Source of the DNA: Cycas panzhihuaensis
Lineage: Eukaryota; Cycadophyta
Direction of reading: 5' to 3'
NCBI GenBank assembly: GCA_023213395.1
Contig: CM041465.1
Coordinates: forward strand, 128,905,741 to 128,969,740
Length of the DNA: 64,000 nucleotides
Made by a program: the position numbers and the translations under genes
Shown here: positions 1-11,884 of the stretch, one piece after another
Layout: each line of letters starts with the position of its first letter
How positions within the stretch are numbered: position 1 is the stretch's first letter
The notes under the pieces: generated by a model
The model's database searches: none
What the model saw: only the letters and a program-made list of their open reading frames with translations
Told to the model about the DNA's origin: nothing

Positions 1-856
1 CAATAATGGCCTTGTTGCATCGTCAAGATCGCAACGCCTCTCTAATCATCATCTGTGGGAAGATCATCTAAAACTGTGTTAAATCGTGTTAAGGCATTGT
101 CGATTCATTGCCAAAGTCACATTGACCAATTTGTGGGATCGATTTTTGAGTTACGGTTATTATTTTCTTCAAAGTTATGAATTAAATTTAATTAGATTGG
201 AATCTATCTTGGAATTCGTGAATGTTAAGATTGATAGGGCAAACTTAAATTTTTTAGCAAATTCAAAATTGAATTTAACCAGACTTGATATATTTTTGAA
301 GTTTGCGGAGCCCCCGTTTTATTCTAGCCCTCAATCATATGCAATCAACAAACAATCATAGCTAAAGGGTGAAATGGGCTCAAGTTCATCCTAGTTCAGT
401 TTTTGTTCATAAGAAGGTTACTAGACTGCTTTTTGCAATATCTCTACACCTAGGAGTCCATTTTTTGAATTGTCTGATCTGTTGGAATCCTGATTCAGAG
501 CACTTCATTATAAACTATGAATTGAGATAATTTGATGCCATCTTAATAGAGATATTTCAGTTCAAAGTTGAAGCATTATTTTGAGTCCTATGAAAAAATT
601 GTAAGCAAGTTCTCTTTCTTTCTGTCAATTTGTTGATCCTAGGGAAGTCATGTTTTAACCCTAGAAGTATGTTGCAAAAGTATTTTTATTCAAAAGCAGT
701 CATGTAAATAGTGTGAGTCCTTTCAAGGACAAGGAGGCAGGAGGAGGTCCTAAAAGGATAAAAGATGAAGGATGAAATATTAAGTATGATATGATTTGCT
801 TGCTTATGTTCATGGTTAATCTTTGCACCTACTATAGTTGATCTTCATTAGCAAAG
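1..856. other. Unassigned leader or flank, no gene seen
   Basis: This AT-rich stretch holds only short chance reading frames and no recognisable domain. It precedes a Copia-derived gag-like pseudogene, so it may be the untranslated leader of that element. No copy of the LTR found at 2551-2793 is visible here, so the 5' LTR is either lost or lies left of the window. Confidence 0.4.
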
Positions 857-2233
857 ATGGGTTTGGAGAATGACGTAGTCATATTCATACAAGAGAAGAA
901 TGGATATTACTTAAGTGATATACTCTTACTGATATCCAAGTGCAATGGAGCAAACTACTACTGTGGGACAATTAGAATGAAAAGTATATTCATGTGTAAA
1001 AGATTATGGGACATTGTTACTAATGGATATGATGTTCCTAATGATGAAGAATAAAGGGAAAATCTTAAGAAGAAAGTTTAAGAAGCAATTATCATTATTC
1101 TTGCTGCATTCGATAAAGTTGTTCTTCCTTCAACATATCATTTTGTTATTCTTATAGTTCATCATGCTAGTACTGCTAAAGAAGCTTGGAACATTTTGAA
1201 TGATGCATTTGAAAAAACTCTCGAAGAGATACAACAGGTTGTTGAAAAAGCAAAGGCAAGCAAAATTATTAATGATTATGATGCAGGAAATGAAGAATTT
1301 TATACTGATACATGTAAAAAGGATGAAGAAAATATTATTGATGTTGATGAAAAGGTATGCCAAGAACTTGATGAAGAAAGAATGGATATTGATAAAGTTA
1401 CTTCTGAATGTGGAAAAACTATTGAATGCATTGTTAAGAATGATAAACCTATTACTGAGCATGTTGAGAATGATAAAACTATTAAAGAGCCTACTAATGA
1501 TTATGATTAAGAAATTCAAGATAAAATTGTTGAAGAAACAATTCAAGATGTGGAAGATTTATTACTCATTTCTTCAGATAGTCCTGGTATTTCAAAGGAA
1601 ATTGAATATGAATGTGATAGTCCTATTGAAGATGAGTCTAGTGATTTATTTCTATTTGTTGATTCAAGTTCAAGTGAGATTCCTATTTTGAGTATTGATT
1701 CAAGTTTGAATTGTTTGAATGATGAGGGAGAATTACAAAATGATGAAAGTATACAAATTACTAATGGGCCTAATCCAATTGTAGCTGAATTCACAACAGT
1801 CGAAATAGAAGTTTGTGAAATAGATGTTCTGAGAGAGGTACTGCAAGAGCTACATCAAAGTCGGAAAGAATCTACCATGATCTGCTCCAATATTCAAAAC
1901 GCTATACAAGTAATGAAGAATCCAGTTTTGCAAAGAAGAATAAACCATATCAAGATCAAGCATCGTTACTACATTCTAAAGTGGACACAAGGAATAGAAT
2001 TTGTAGATCAAACTGAAGAACTTCTTGTTGGATATGTTGATGAAGAAGAAGAATTCATATAGGATGTTGATGCTCATTTGATAGAGGATCCTGATAGTGT
2101 TAAGTCCTCTATTGATGTTTTACTTTCAATAACTGATATTGATTCAATTAATGTTGATTGCTTGTGTGTTGAGGAAAATGAAGACAAACAAGTTATGATT
2201 GAAGACATACCTAATACAAATTTTGAATTTTAA
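857..2233 (+). pseudogene. Copia-type gag N-terminus with acidic tail
   Basis: One frame runs from the ATG at 857 to the stop at 2231-2233, broken by stops at 1052, 1079, 1508 and 2060. The first 65 residues follow the pattern of a Ty1/copia gag start, with NGANYYCGTIRMKS near residue 30 and then LWDIV. The next part (about 1080-1260) matches the UBN2-type gag core, ending in TAKEAWNILNDAFEKTLEEI. From about 1300 the protein turns strongly acidic (Asp, Glu, Ile-rich) and never reaches a CCHC knuckle, protease or RT. A similar gag start plus charged tail occurs in Copia-2 on the minus strand (15640-16197). It is probably the only protein of a non-autonomous Copia derivative. The function of the tail is unknown. 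Confidence 0.6.
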
Positions 2234-2506
2234 GATGATGTTGGACCAACTTTGATGAAGAATCCTAATACCAACAAAGGTATCAATGTTGGTATTAGGT
2301 AGGTACCTACAAGATCTATATCAAAATCAAGTTGGACCAACTTTGATGAAGAATCCAGATTTGTACACCGGAATGAAGAATGTCAAGTTCAAGGATCATT
2401 ACTTTTGAGAGCTACTACAACAAAGACATCATTACAAGACTGAAGTTGAAGACATCATCTTCAAGATTTTTCCAAGGACGAGGCATTGCAAATTCAGAAG
2501 ATCCCA

Positions 2507-2556
2507 AATGTGCGTTAAGGGGGAGTGTTGGAATGTGCATTAAGGGAGGGTGTTGG
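2507..2556 (+). repeat. Tandem 25-bp duplication of the polypurine tract and LTR start
   Basis: Two adjacent 25-bp units (2507-2531 and 2532-2556) each contain a purine tract (TTAAGGGGGAG and TTAAGGGAGGG) followed by TGTTGG. The second TGTTGG at 2551 opens the LTR. The first is a duplicate lying just before it. Confidence 0.75.
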
Positions 2557-2793
2557 AATAATACACATTTGACCAAGTCAACCACAAAATGGTGGGCCCC
2601 TCACAAATGTAAGTTTGTAGTATATAAGGACATCATATTAGCATTGACATATCTCTCTCACATCATGTGAGATCATTTTGTATCATTATTTTGTTTTGTC
2701 AATACAATGGAAATATCTTTTGATCCAGGTATTTTTCTATGGTGTTCATTTATTATTTTGATTAACATTATGTTAAAATTGCAAAATCCAACA
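2551..2793 (+). repeat. 3' LTR of a Copia-type element
   Basis: The 243-bp segment begins TGTTGGA and ends TCCAACA, a perfect 7-bp terminal inverted repeat. It is preceded by a polypurine tract and contains the TATA-like stretch GTATATAAGG near 2619. A 7-bp stem hairpin (TCTCACA / TGTGAGA) lies at 2656-2672. No partner LTR was found in the window, so no target duplication can be tested. It follows the gag-like pseudogene at 857-2233 and is most simply the 3' LTR of that element. Confidence 0.7.
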
Positions 2794-4569
2794 GGAAACA
2801 CAAGTTGGCATTTGGATAACCAACACTGCATGGAAATTCTAGATAAACTAACACTAGGTGACAAGCATCTTGAGATATCCATGGTAGCAATACTAGGTAT
2901 TCAATGTTTTAATACAATAAAGGTATACAAATATATTAGAGAGAAAATTTTATTAGTACTAATAGACCCTGAGAGAACACATAACGTCATTAACACTAGT
3001 GTTGCAAGGAGATTCCAGCTATGTGGAGAAGGGAAAACCATTCAACATATTAGTACTAGGTGGCCATTGAATCGCATGTGACAATGAGTTGAAACATCAA
3101 TAACTTCAACTCAGAAAGGTGTTCTTTTACACAGATTTTTATACATTCAACATTGGAGGATTTGAAGTGGTACTAGGAGTTGAGTGGCCTAAGATGTTGG
3201 TTACGTATTCTCTTAATCACATTGAGAACGTCATTCGTTTCTATGTGCATGGGTAGCTATAAAAGCTATCAAGGATCGATACCATAGAATCATGCATTGC
3301 ACCAACGGAGAATATGGCAAAGTTACTTTGCAAGGGACATGAGAGGTTCATAATAGGGATTTTTACAATTCAAGGTAGGACTATGCAGACACACTACCGT
3401 AGGAGATTGATAAGTTGTTGGAACAATACCAAGGATTGTTCTAGGACCTGCCAATTGCACTTCTGCTAGTGAGAAGCATGGAGTATCTTATCAAGATAGA
3501 ATTGGGCAAAGGACCCATAATAATCAAGCCATACTGATACGACCACAAATAGAAGACAAAGGTAGAAAGATTGACACAAGAATTCCTAGTTAACAGAGCA
3601 ATCATTACCAACAAAGGCTTGTATGGCATGCCAGTCATCCTCTCTAGGAAGAAGGATGCATCATTCAGGATATGCATTCGACTAGTGAGCACTTGACAAA
3701 ATTACAATCAAGAACAACTATCCAATCCTGTAAACGAACAATACAACTAATGAGCTTCATGGGGTTGCATACTTTTCAAAGATTAATCTTTGCTCTGGAG
3801 AGTGCCATATACCCATTTGATTGTGAGACACAACAAAGATAGTGTTCCACGCTCACTAGGGCCAATTCGAGTTCATGGTTATGACATTTGGCCTCATCAA
3901 TGTCACTATGACATTCTAGGCAATCATGATCTAGCTATTTGCACTATTTTTAAGTTTATTTGTCATGGTTCTCTTTGATAATATCCTAGTCTATAACAAA
4001 ACTTAGGAAGATCACTTGATGCACTTGGTAAAGGTTCAACAAACCCTAAGAAATAATGAGTTTCATGAAAAGACATCCAGGTGCAGTTTCAGGCAATGGA
4101 CACTGGAATATCTTAGACACATAATATCCCTAGGAGGAGTCCAAATTGACCTAGCCAAAGTCCAAGTGATCGTTAATTGGCCCATGCCAAAATTACTATA
4201 TGAGGGTTTTTGGGTTTAAAAGGATACTGCAGAAAGTTTATAAAGGGGTACACTATGATGGCAAGACTGCTCATTGACTTCTGTAATAAGGATGGGTTCA
4301 AATGGTGTGACACAAGAGAAAAAGATTTCAACAATCTCAAGACAATTGTAAGCTCAACACAAGTTCTTCCCATGCCCAATTTCATGAAACCCTTCACAAT
4401 AGAATGCCATGCTTCAGGGGGTACTGCCAATGTAATATTGTTCCAAAATGACAAGCTAATTGCATATGAAAACAAGAAAGGGAAAAAAGCACATATGATA
4501 AAGAGATACTTGCAACCATTCACTCTTGAGCAAAATGGAGACTATACTTGTCATGAAACAAATTCATGA
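2794..4569 (+). pseudogene. Degenerate Ty3/gypsy protease, RT and RNase H
   Basis: Starting right after the LTR at 2793, a badly decayed gypsy polyprotein can be followed across frames. About 2850-3250 looks like a retropepsin: LLVLIDPERTHNVINTS stands where LIDSGSTHNFI is usual, and GGFEVVLGVEWP follows. About 3430-3720 matches the RT start (KGPIIIKPY, then LYGMPVILSRKKDASFRIC). About 3960-4190 matches the catalytic region and beyond, with FDNILVYNKT in place of a YxDD motif and LRHIISLGGVQIDLAKV after it. Residues from 4210 to 4560 match the thumb and start of RNase H (KGYCRKFIKGY, then FTIECHASGG). The family is Ty3/gypsy. The lineage cannot be fixed. The 5' part with gag is missing, cut by the LTR at 2551-2793. 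Confidence 0.75.
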
Positions 4570-6238
4570 TGAGAACAAATTATCAAAGCACTTGGAATGG
4601 TGGGGGCCTCATGAATGGCTACAATAGCAGAATGGCAAAAGTGAGAATGAAAAACAAGTGAAAACAAACTTGCAACTGTTGGAATGATTCTAGGAATGGA
4701 TGGAACGGTTATAGTTTAGTGATACAACTCTTGAGTAACAATTGTTAGTCTCTTATGGAATGGGAATGGCTAGAACTTAACAAGAATGACTATAGGAGCT
4801 TCCCATAGGAATCATGGAGCATAATTCATATCATTGGGACCCTAGTAAATGTTAGGATGTTCGTTGGTTCTAGGTAAATATTCAAATGACCTTAAGAATA
4901 AGAGCCATAAACAAAAAAGCAAAAGGCTTAGATTTTGATGTGAAACCTTTAGAGAGAGAACTTGAATGCAATGATAATGTCCAATTAAAAACGTTTTGGA
5001 AGAATTATAATTGACAATTTGATTATTTTAAGTGAAGAATTGACTTCTTTGATTATGTATAATATGAACTTGAATCCCCATTGCATACATCAACAATTGA
5101 TTATGAAATATGTATGTTTGATAAAGAATTACCCTTGGTAATAAGACTTGGAAATTTTTTGGGAATGCTACATTTAAGAGCCACTGTAGAAAAGCTTTCT
5201 AGAATATTTATGGACAAAATGAAACTCACCACATTATAAGTATGGAATAACTTTCTAAAGGAAAATGGAAAAACTTGAGAATGAACATAAGATAAACGTG
5301 GCATGGTCTTATTATGACATATCCAATATCATTTTGAAAGACATTTTCTTTTGAGAAATCGCTAAAGGCTAGAAGAATAGTTCCTCCCAGTTACATGAAA
5401 TCATTTCATAACGAGTCAGTACAAAACAAGCAAGCAAGCCTTACTGAGGAAGTAAATGAATACAAAGGCAAGGATTAAAATTAGCAAGGTGTAGATAATG
5501 ATAAAATTCAAGATAGTGCATTAGATAATGAGCCTACTAGCTATCGTTTAGATACATTAGAAGCATTATATAATAAACCTATTGAGCATGAAGCAAAAGA
5601 TGACAGACAACATGTTTGGGAAAAGGGTGACCCAACTCGTGATACAAAGCAGGGTACTCATGATATTGCAAGCAAAACTTTTGAAGATAATGCTAGTAGA
5701 ACCAATATACAAGACAATAAGAATCAAACAATGATAACATAGATACCACAGGATTCACTAGTGCTAGGGATAATAATCTCGTCTCCTAATGAGGCCATGT
5801 AGATCCTAGACATTGGCAAAGAATCCTATATTTTAAGACAATGTTAGTTTATATCAACATCGACATCGACTTTTCCTATATGTACATTCAATAATCTTGC
5901 AAATAATGACTCTTCAAAATGCAACATCTATCAATAGTCTAAAATGAAAATCAAATGGAAGATTCATTGGTAGCGATCTTCGATCAAGAAACAAATGTAG
6001 AGGGAAATTCAACATTCTTAGAGTTAGCATCTACCAAATGATTCATGTTAGTCTACAACAACTCAAGTATGTTCAAGTCTACTTCTGTCTTGGAACTTCG
6101 TATTGCTCAAAGTGCCAAAAATTATAATTCAACATCATAAAGCAAATTATTATGATATTCTCCTATTTGTAAGAGGCAACATCTAGTCATTGTTTTAAAA
6201 TATGGTTCAAGGGCAAAGCATTTCAAAGAAGGGGGTAT
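4570..6238 (+). other. Unassigned 3' part of the gypsy remnant
   Basis: No integrase or other domain was recognised here. A charged reading frame without an ATG runs from about 5410 to 5742 with two early stops (for example EALYNKPIEHEAKDDRQHV). Near the right end another frame reads KYGSRAKHFKEGG and runs into a purine tract at 6226-6235 (AAGAAGGGGG). The stretch could be the decayed tail of the gypsy element at 2794-4569 or a separate insertion. Confidence 0.35.
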
Positions 6239-6490
6239 TGTTATCACCTTCATTAATAATAATTAATTACCCATTTATTGTTAAGAGGCGCATTTGAATG
6301 GTTGCACCCATACGTGAAAGGACATTGTATCACACATGTATATGTGTGACCATTATGACATTTATCATCATTCATTTATTAATCAATTATATTGGTCTTT
6401 AACCGTTGGACATTGGTGTTTTGTCTGTGCTTGTGCGTTCTCTTCCTGTGTAGTGCACTTGTTTACGAGTTATGAACATCATGGAGGTTT
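6239..6490 (+). repeat. Candidate 5' part of an LTR, cut by Gypsy-A
   Basis: The purine tract AAGAAGGGGGTAT is followed at 6239 by TGTTATCACC, as at the junction between a PPT and a 3' LTR. An 8-bp stem hairpin (TCACACAT / ATGTGTGA) lies near 6330-6349. The stretch stops at the GGTTT target duplication of Gypsy-A (6486-6490). No partner copy was seen, so the call rests on the PPT-TG junction only. Confidence 0.35.
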
Positions 6491-6757
6491 TGTGTGCTTC
6501 TACCTCTGCTACATCAATAAGTAGGCCCAAGAGAACAACAATTATCTTAATATAGTTCTATCCATGGCAACCTTAAGAGACATACACCAATTTGCTAGTG
6601 GAGCAAAACCATAATCATTCTATTATAATGGGTTGCATCTGGTTCTCTCACAACCAGATGCAAACCTAGAGCAATACACAGAGCCTTTACAAATACACAA
6701 TACACAGTAAGTTACATTACAATCACACAAGCGCATAGCGTTCCATGATCCACAATT

Positions 6758-6760
<3 letters not shown>

Positions 6761-6797
<37 letters not shown>
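6761..6797. repeat. (CA)n microsatellite
   Basis: About 18 CA dinucleotides lie inside the left Gypsy-A LTR. The right LTR has only a short interrupted version (near 29873-29887), so the array expanded after insertion. Confidence 0.9.
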
Positions 6798-6800
<3 letters not shown>

Positions 6801-6905
6801 TCCCAGAATTTCTTTTGTATTTATTTCCTTTTTGCATCCTAGAAATAACTGCAATTCCTCGGTTGGTTGCAATCTTTCGAGCCAAAAATACTGACTTTTT
6901 GATTG

Positions 6906-6910
6906 CTGAC
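6906..6910. repeat. Left target-site duplication of Copia-1 (CTGAC)
   Basis: CTGAC directly precedes the 5' LTR and recurs at 12110-12114. The right Gypsy-A LTR near 29990-30010 shows the same site without the insertion. Confidence 0.9.
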
Positions 6911-7135
6911 TGTTAGAATGTAATGTGTTATCTCTAGGATATTAAAGGGGTAATGTGCACACCTTTGTATAGTAACCGACATCACAAAATCTGACACTTG
7001 TCATCTCTAGGATTGTTAGTTACTTTCCTCTCTTTGTAACGGTCTTAGAACCAATTTGTATTTATGGAGACATAGTCTCCACATGAATATCAAGCAAAGC
7101 TTTCTGAATATAACAGAGTTAAATTTGTTTTAACA
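6911..7135 (+). repeat. Copia-1 5' LTR
   Basis: The 225-bp LTR begins TGTTAGAATG and ends TTTTAACA. It matches 11885-12109. Confidence 0.95.
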
Positions 7136-7150
7136 TGGTATCAGAGTAGG
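7136..7150 (+). other. Copia-1 primer binding site
   Basis: TGGTATCAGAGTAGG directly follows the LTR and matches the plant tRNA-iMet primer site TGGTATCAGAGC over its first 11 bases. Confidence 0.85.
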
Positions 7151-7792
7151 TCTGCTTGGATACTTGTTTAACACTTTGAGAATTGTGATTAGGTCTGAGA
7201 GCAAATTGAAGTAGAATATTAAAGACTTAAAGGTCAAGTAATGTCTTGAAGCTGAAGAAGGCAATCTGTCTGCAAAAATCTTTCCGTACAGACCTGTATG
7301 GAGTCAATTTTTCAAGGTACTCAAAATGAGCTGAAATTTCACCATCTGGTGCGTCTCTGCATGAAGAAAATTTCTCTCAACTAAGTCGAAGTCATCAGGA
7401 GCCGTTTTGACCCAGTTTCGGCCAATAGAACAGCCATGCAGGATTGGGAGCTCGAACTCACGTTTTCTCTTCGATTCGCTTCAAAACCTGGGTATAAATA
7501 ACTCAAAACTCCTCTCAGACCATATTCAAGGGTTTAAATACATTTATGAAAGGATTCATCTCAGTTTTGAAGAGGATTTTGTGTTTTTCTCTAAAACCCT
7601 AGCCGCCCAAATTTGATCTTCGAGGCTGATTTCTCACAGATTCAGTTGAATCTCACAAAAATAATCTTAGATCTAAACTCCTCACAGACAGAGCTTTCTT
7701 TTGACACCACTTTTGTTCTGATCTATACAACTTCAATTTTGTACGGAATTTCATACAATCGTATTAACAAGTAGCATTTAATACTTTCAAAT
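7151..7792 (+). other. Copia-1 untranslated leader
   Basis: About 640 bp lie between PBS and gag. They hold one short open frame (7407-7616) with no family resemblance. Nothing else was seen. Confidence 0.6.
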
Positions 7793-8365
7793 ATGGTTTT
7801 CATGGCATCTTCAATCCTAGGGCTCCCTGATCAAGACAAGCTTACTGAGACTAACTACCATGTATGGAAAATAAAGGTAGAAACTCTCTTGAGGGCTAAA
7901 AATGCCTAGAAGATTGTAGATGGATCTAAAACCAAACCTGTTGACACAAACACTAGGTTAGTTGACTGGTTGGAAAGGGGCAATTTAGGAGTAATCACCT
8001 TGAAGGTCTCAATTTTTGATCCACTCCTTGTCTATGTAGAAAGGTTAAATTCTACATTAGCAATTTGGACATATTTCCAAAATCTTTTTGGAAAAAAAAA
8101 TAAAGCCAGGATAATAACTCTAAAGGAAGAGTTATACAAGTTGCATATGAAGGAAAATGATACAATAACTGAGTTTATGCACAGAGTCATTTCACTCAAA
8201 AATAACCTCCTAAGTGCAGGAGATGATATTGCAGAAAAAGCCTTGGTTGAAATGGTGGCCAGCAAATTGCCAAAGTCGTTTTATGTTACCATCAACTCTA
8301 TAACAAATAATAATCAAATTGATTCTATGACTCTTGATGATTTAACTGGTTTGTTGCTAAGATAA
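7793..8365 (+). pseudogene. Copia-1 gag
   Basis: Gag would form the virus-like particle that packages element RNA in the cytoplasm. The frame starts at the ATG at 7793, with a second ATG in frame at 7802. A TAG lies at about 7908, where Trp is expected. After it the gag core is clear: IWTYFQNLFG, then EELYKLHMKENDTITEFMHR, then LVEMVASKLPKSF. The frame stops with TAA at 8363-8365, but the same frame continues into CCHC knuckles from about 8540. Gag and protease-pol were therefore one frame before decay, as is common in plant Copia elements. Confidence 0.85.
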
Positions 8366-8870
8366 GAACAGATAAATAGATGATATGAAGAGTCATAAGA
8401 ACTAGAGGAAGCATTCGCCTCAAGACTCTCTCTTGGATCTCATGGACGAGATCAAATGCAAGGAAGGGGACATGCATAAGAATCCAGAAGCCCAGCTCAT
8501 GGTCAATGGCAGGATTCTAGAGGCTGTGGACACATCAGAGACAACAGATTCTATTACAAATGTGGTAAGCCTGGACACTTTGCCAATACATGTAGAGCCT
8601 TCGACATATGTTGTCATTGTGGTCAATCAAGACATTACCCATATCAATGTCCACAAAAGAGGGCAGATATCCAGAGAGGGAAGTGACCCATTAGCAATTA
8701 CAGCAAAGAAAAAACTGAAGAAGAAGAAGAAGAAACGGCCTTCATAGCAACACTGTCAGTAGGTTTCAAAGAAGAAGACACATGGTACATAGACTCTGGA
8801 GCATCAAGGCACATGACCAATCATGAAGATTGGTTTGAAACATTGACACCTACAATTTCGACAGATCAGT
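8366..8870 (+). pseudogene. Copia-1 zinc knuckles and protease
   Basis: In the gag frame two knuckles follow: YKCGKPGHFANTC, where the first Cys has become Tyr, and CCHCGQSRHYPYQC, which keeps C-x2-C-x4-H-x4-C. The aspartic protease active site is WYIDSGASRHMT with the catalytic Asp codon at 8792, intact. A frameshift at about 8866 moves the rest of pol into another frame. Knuckles bind RNA during packaging and the protease cleaves the polyprotein. Confidence 0.85.
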
Positions 8871-10030
8871 TGAGTTGGGAGACAAGTACCCACTTACAAT
8901 AAAAGGGGTAGGTACCATTGCAATCAATCTACATGGAAATGTAAAAAAATTTGGAAATGTGTTACTAGTTTCCGATTTGAAAATGAATCTATTGTCAGTA
9001 TCTCAACTTAGTAAAAAGAACCTTAGAAAAATGTTTGATGAAGAAGGTTTTTGTCATATTTTAGATATGCAAAACAATGGGAACCCAATAGCCAAAGGAG
9101 TAAGAAGTGATGACTTGTACAAACTCATTGCAGATCTTGTATCTCCAAACAGGAAAGTTTGTACTATTACTGAATCTGATAATAAAATGTGGCATTTGAA
9201 GTATGGGCATCTTCCAATGAACACTCTAAAGTTGATAGAAAAATTGAAAATTGTGAATGGTTTGCCTCACTTCTCATCTAATGAGTTTTTCTGCAATGGA
9301 TGTCAATTTGGAAAACAACATCAACTTCCCTTCAAAGAAAGCAAATGGTGAGCTCAATCTAGATTGGAATTAATCCATACAGATCTCTGTGGTCTGCTTA
9401 CACCACTATCAATTAATGGTTGTAGATACTTTCTCACCTTCATTGATGATTGCACACGAAAGGTATGGGTTTACTTTCTTCACAATGAGTCAGAGGTGCT
9501 TGAAATTTTCAAACAATTCAAAGTAGAAGTACAATTGGAATCAGAATCAAAGATTAAATGCATCAAGTCAGATGGGGGTGGTGAATACATAGCAAATGAA
9601 TTCCTGAGGTTTTGCAAATAGAATGGGATACACAGACAATTTACAACTCCCTACACTCCTCAATCCAATGGGGTTGCAAAAAGGAAGAACAGAACTCTAA
9701 TGGAGATGGCATGCAGCATGATCCATGGAAAACAACTTCCAAAATCATATTGGCCTAAAGCCATTAACATTGCCTGCTATCTGATAAATCGTAGTCCAAC
9801 GAAAGCATTGGAAGATATCACTCTTGAAGAAGCATGCTCAGGTAAAAAACCCAATGTCAGTGCTCTTAAAATCTTTGGTAGCCAAGCCTTTGTTCATGTG
9901 CCTGATAAAAAAAGATCAAAACTTGATGCAAAAAGTATAGAATGTATTATGGTAGGATACGATAAAAATTCAAAGGCTTATAAATGCATAGATTCCAAAA
10001 CAAATAAGATCTATGTAAGCAGAGATGGTG
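8871..10030 (+). pseudogene. Copia-1 integrase
   Basis: Integrase inserts the cDNA into the genome. The GAG-pre-integrase segment ends in WHLKYGHLPMNTLKLIEKL and a zinc-binding CNGCQFGKQH. The core has HTDLCG (Asp at 9382) and IKSDGGGEY (Asp at 9571). The third catalytic residue, normally Glu in NGVAERKNRT, is Lys here (codon 9679-9681), exactly 36 codons after the second Asp as in D,D-35-E. In-frame stops lie at 9349 (TGA) and 9619 (TAG). The C-terminus carries [10 protein letters not shown]. Confidence 0.9.
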
Positions 10031-11835
10031 TCTTCAATGAAGAAGATAATCAAAGGACTCAATCCCAAATTCAAATAATCGAAGCAGAAACCAAGAAGGA
10101 AGAACTTGAGGACACTCTAGAAGAAGCTCCAGAAGCCATTACTGAAGAAACTATGTTAGAAGTACTAATTTCTCACACAGATGAGGGAGAAAACAAATTT
10201 GCAGGCCAATCAGAAGAAAGGACAGAACTCAAAAGAAAGGAAAAGAAATTATCGAAATGGGTCATCAGAACAATTGAAGAAGGAAAAGGAGAAATATTTG
10301 AGCATAAAACTAGAAGCCAAAAACCAAAGGCACTCTTAAGCAGAATAGAGCCACAATCTTTTCAAGAAGCCAGATATCAATCAGAATGGAGATCTGCAAT
10401 GGACTTTGAAATGGACTCAATAGTCAAAAATCAAACATGGGAGTTAGTAAATCTGCCTCCAAACAAGTCCACAGTCAACTGCAAGTGGATCTACAAAATC
10501 AAGGAAGGAGCAAATGGTGAAGTCGAAAAATACAAGGCCCGGCTTGTAGCAAAAGGGTACACTCAAACAATTGGCGTGGACTTTGAAGAAACCTTCTCAC
10601 CAGTTGCCAAAATGAACACGGTAAGGAGCATTATTGCCTTAGCAGCTATAACTAAATGGAAAATCTTTCAACTTGATGTAAAATGTGCTTTTTTGAATGG
10701 AGACCTTGAAGAGGATGTTTATATGAAACAACTAGAAGGATATATAAAAGAAGGATAAGAACATATGGTATGTAAACTAAAGAAGGCATTATACAGGCTA
10801 AAGCAAGCTCCTCGAGCTTGGTATGCGAAATTGGATCAACACCTATGCCAAAATGGGTTTCAAAGGAGTGATTTAAATTCAAGTTTGTATACAAGGAAAA
10901 GGAATGGGTTACTCACAGTAATTGCTGTCTATGTAGATGACATGATCCTTATTGGGAACAACGAAGAATCAATCAGAAATATAAAAGAAAAACTTCAGAA
11001 GAAGTTTGAAATGACAGATCTGGGTCTCTTAAATTATTATTTAGGACTAGAGGTAACTCAAGAACAGAACTACATCTCAATTTCACAAAGGAAATACATA
11101 AGAGATCGTCTAGTAAAATTTCAGATGGCAGATTGCAATCCTTGTGCAACTCCAATGGAAGTCAATTGTGACCTAGTAGCAGCCAAAGAAGAACAAGCAG
11201 AAGATGCTACATTATATAGACAAATGGTTGGGAGTCAGATATATCTCACAACCACTCGACCAAATATATCATACTCAGTCAGAATGATATCTAGATACAT
11301 GCAGGAACCTAAAATAAGACATTGGAAAGCAGCTCGAAGAATATTATGATACTTACAAGGGACAAAAAAATTGAGTCTCATCTACTCAAAAGGTTCAGTA
11401 ATCCTCATTGGGTTTTGTCACTTTGACTGGGCAGGGGACAAGGAACAAAGAAAATCCACAAGTGGATACTGTTTTTTCTTAGGAACTACTGCAATCTCAT
11501 GGAGTAGTAAGAAGCAATCTACAGTTGCATTATCATCAACTGAAGCTGAATATAAGGTAGCAGTAACAACAACCTGTGAAGTAGTTTGGTTATATCAACT
11601 TCTATCTGAAATAGAGCAACAACAAGGACAAGCAACAACTCTGTATTGCGATAATCAAAGTGCCATCAAGCTTACAAAAAATCCAATCCTACATGCCAAG
11701 ACAAAACATATAGAAGTGCATCATCACTTCATAAGGGAAAAAGTTCATAATAAAGAAATAGAGCTTGAATATTGTCCCGGTATAGAACAAGTAGCAGATC
11801 TGATAACAAAGCCTTTAGGAAAAGATAGATTCTAG
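10031..11835 (+). pseudogene. Copia-1 reverse transcriptase and RNase H
   Basis: After a charged linker, RT starts at about 10374 ([14 protein letters not shown]) and shows [27 protein letters not shown] and LKQAPRAWYAKLD. The catalytic YVDDM lies at 10930-10944 and is intact. RNase H follows with STSGYCFFLG, SSTEAEYKVAV, LYCDNQSAIKL and HIEVHHHFIRE. The frame ends at 11835, 40 bp before the PPT. Stops lie at 10756 (TAA) and 11347 (TGA, where Arg is expected). The product would copy element RNA into cDNA in the particle. Confidence 0.95.
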
Positions 11836-11875
11836 TATTTAAGAGATAAACTGGGACTGAAAAAGATAACACATT

Positions 11876-11884
11876 AAGAGAGGG
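11876..11884 (+). other. Copia-1 polypurine tract
   Basis: AAGAGAGGG directly precedes the 3' LTR and would prime plus-strand cDNA. Confidence 0.85.

Larger units (their letters stand above)
6491..6910 (-). repeat. Gypsy-A 3' LTR, distal part
   Basis: This copy starts TGTGTGCTTC on the plus strand, matching 29603 onward. It contains a (CA)n expansion absent from the right copy. It is interrupted at 6910 by Copia-1 and resumes at 12115. Confidence 0.85.

Noticed and set aside
7407-7616. Short ORF in the Copia-1 leader
   Set aside because: No family match, and it lies in the untranslated leader.
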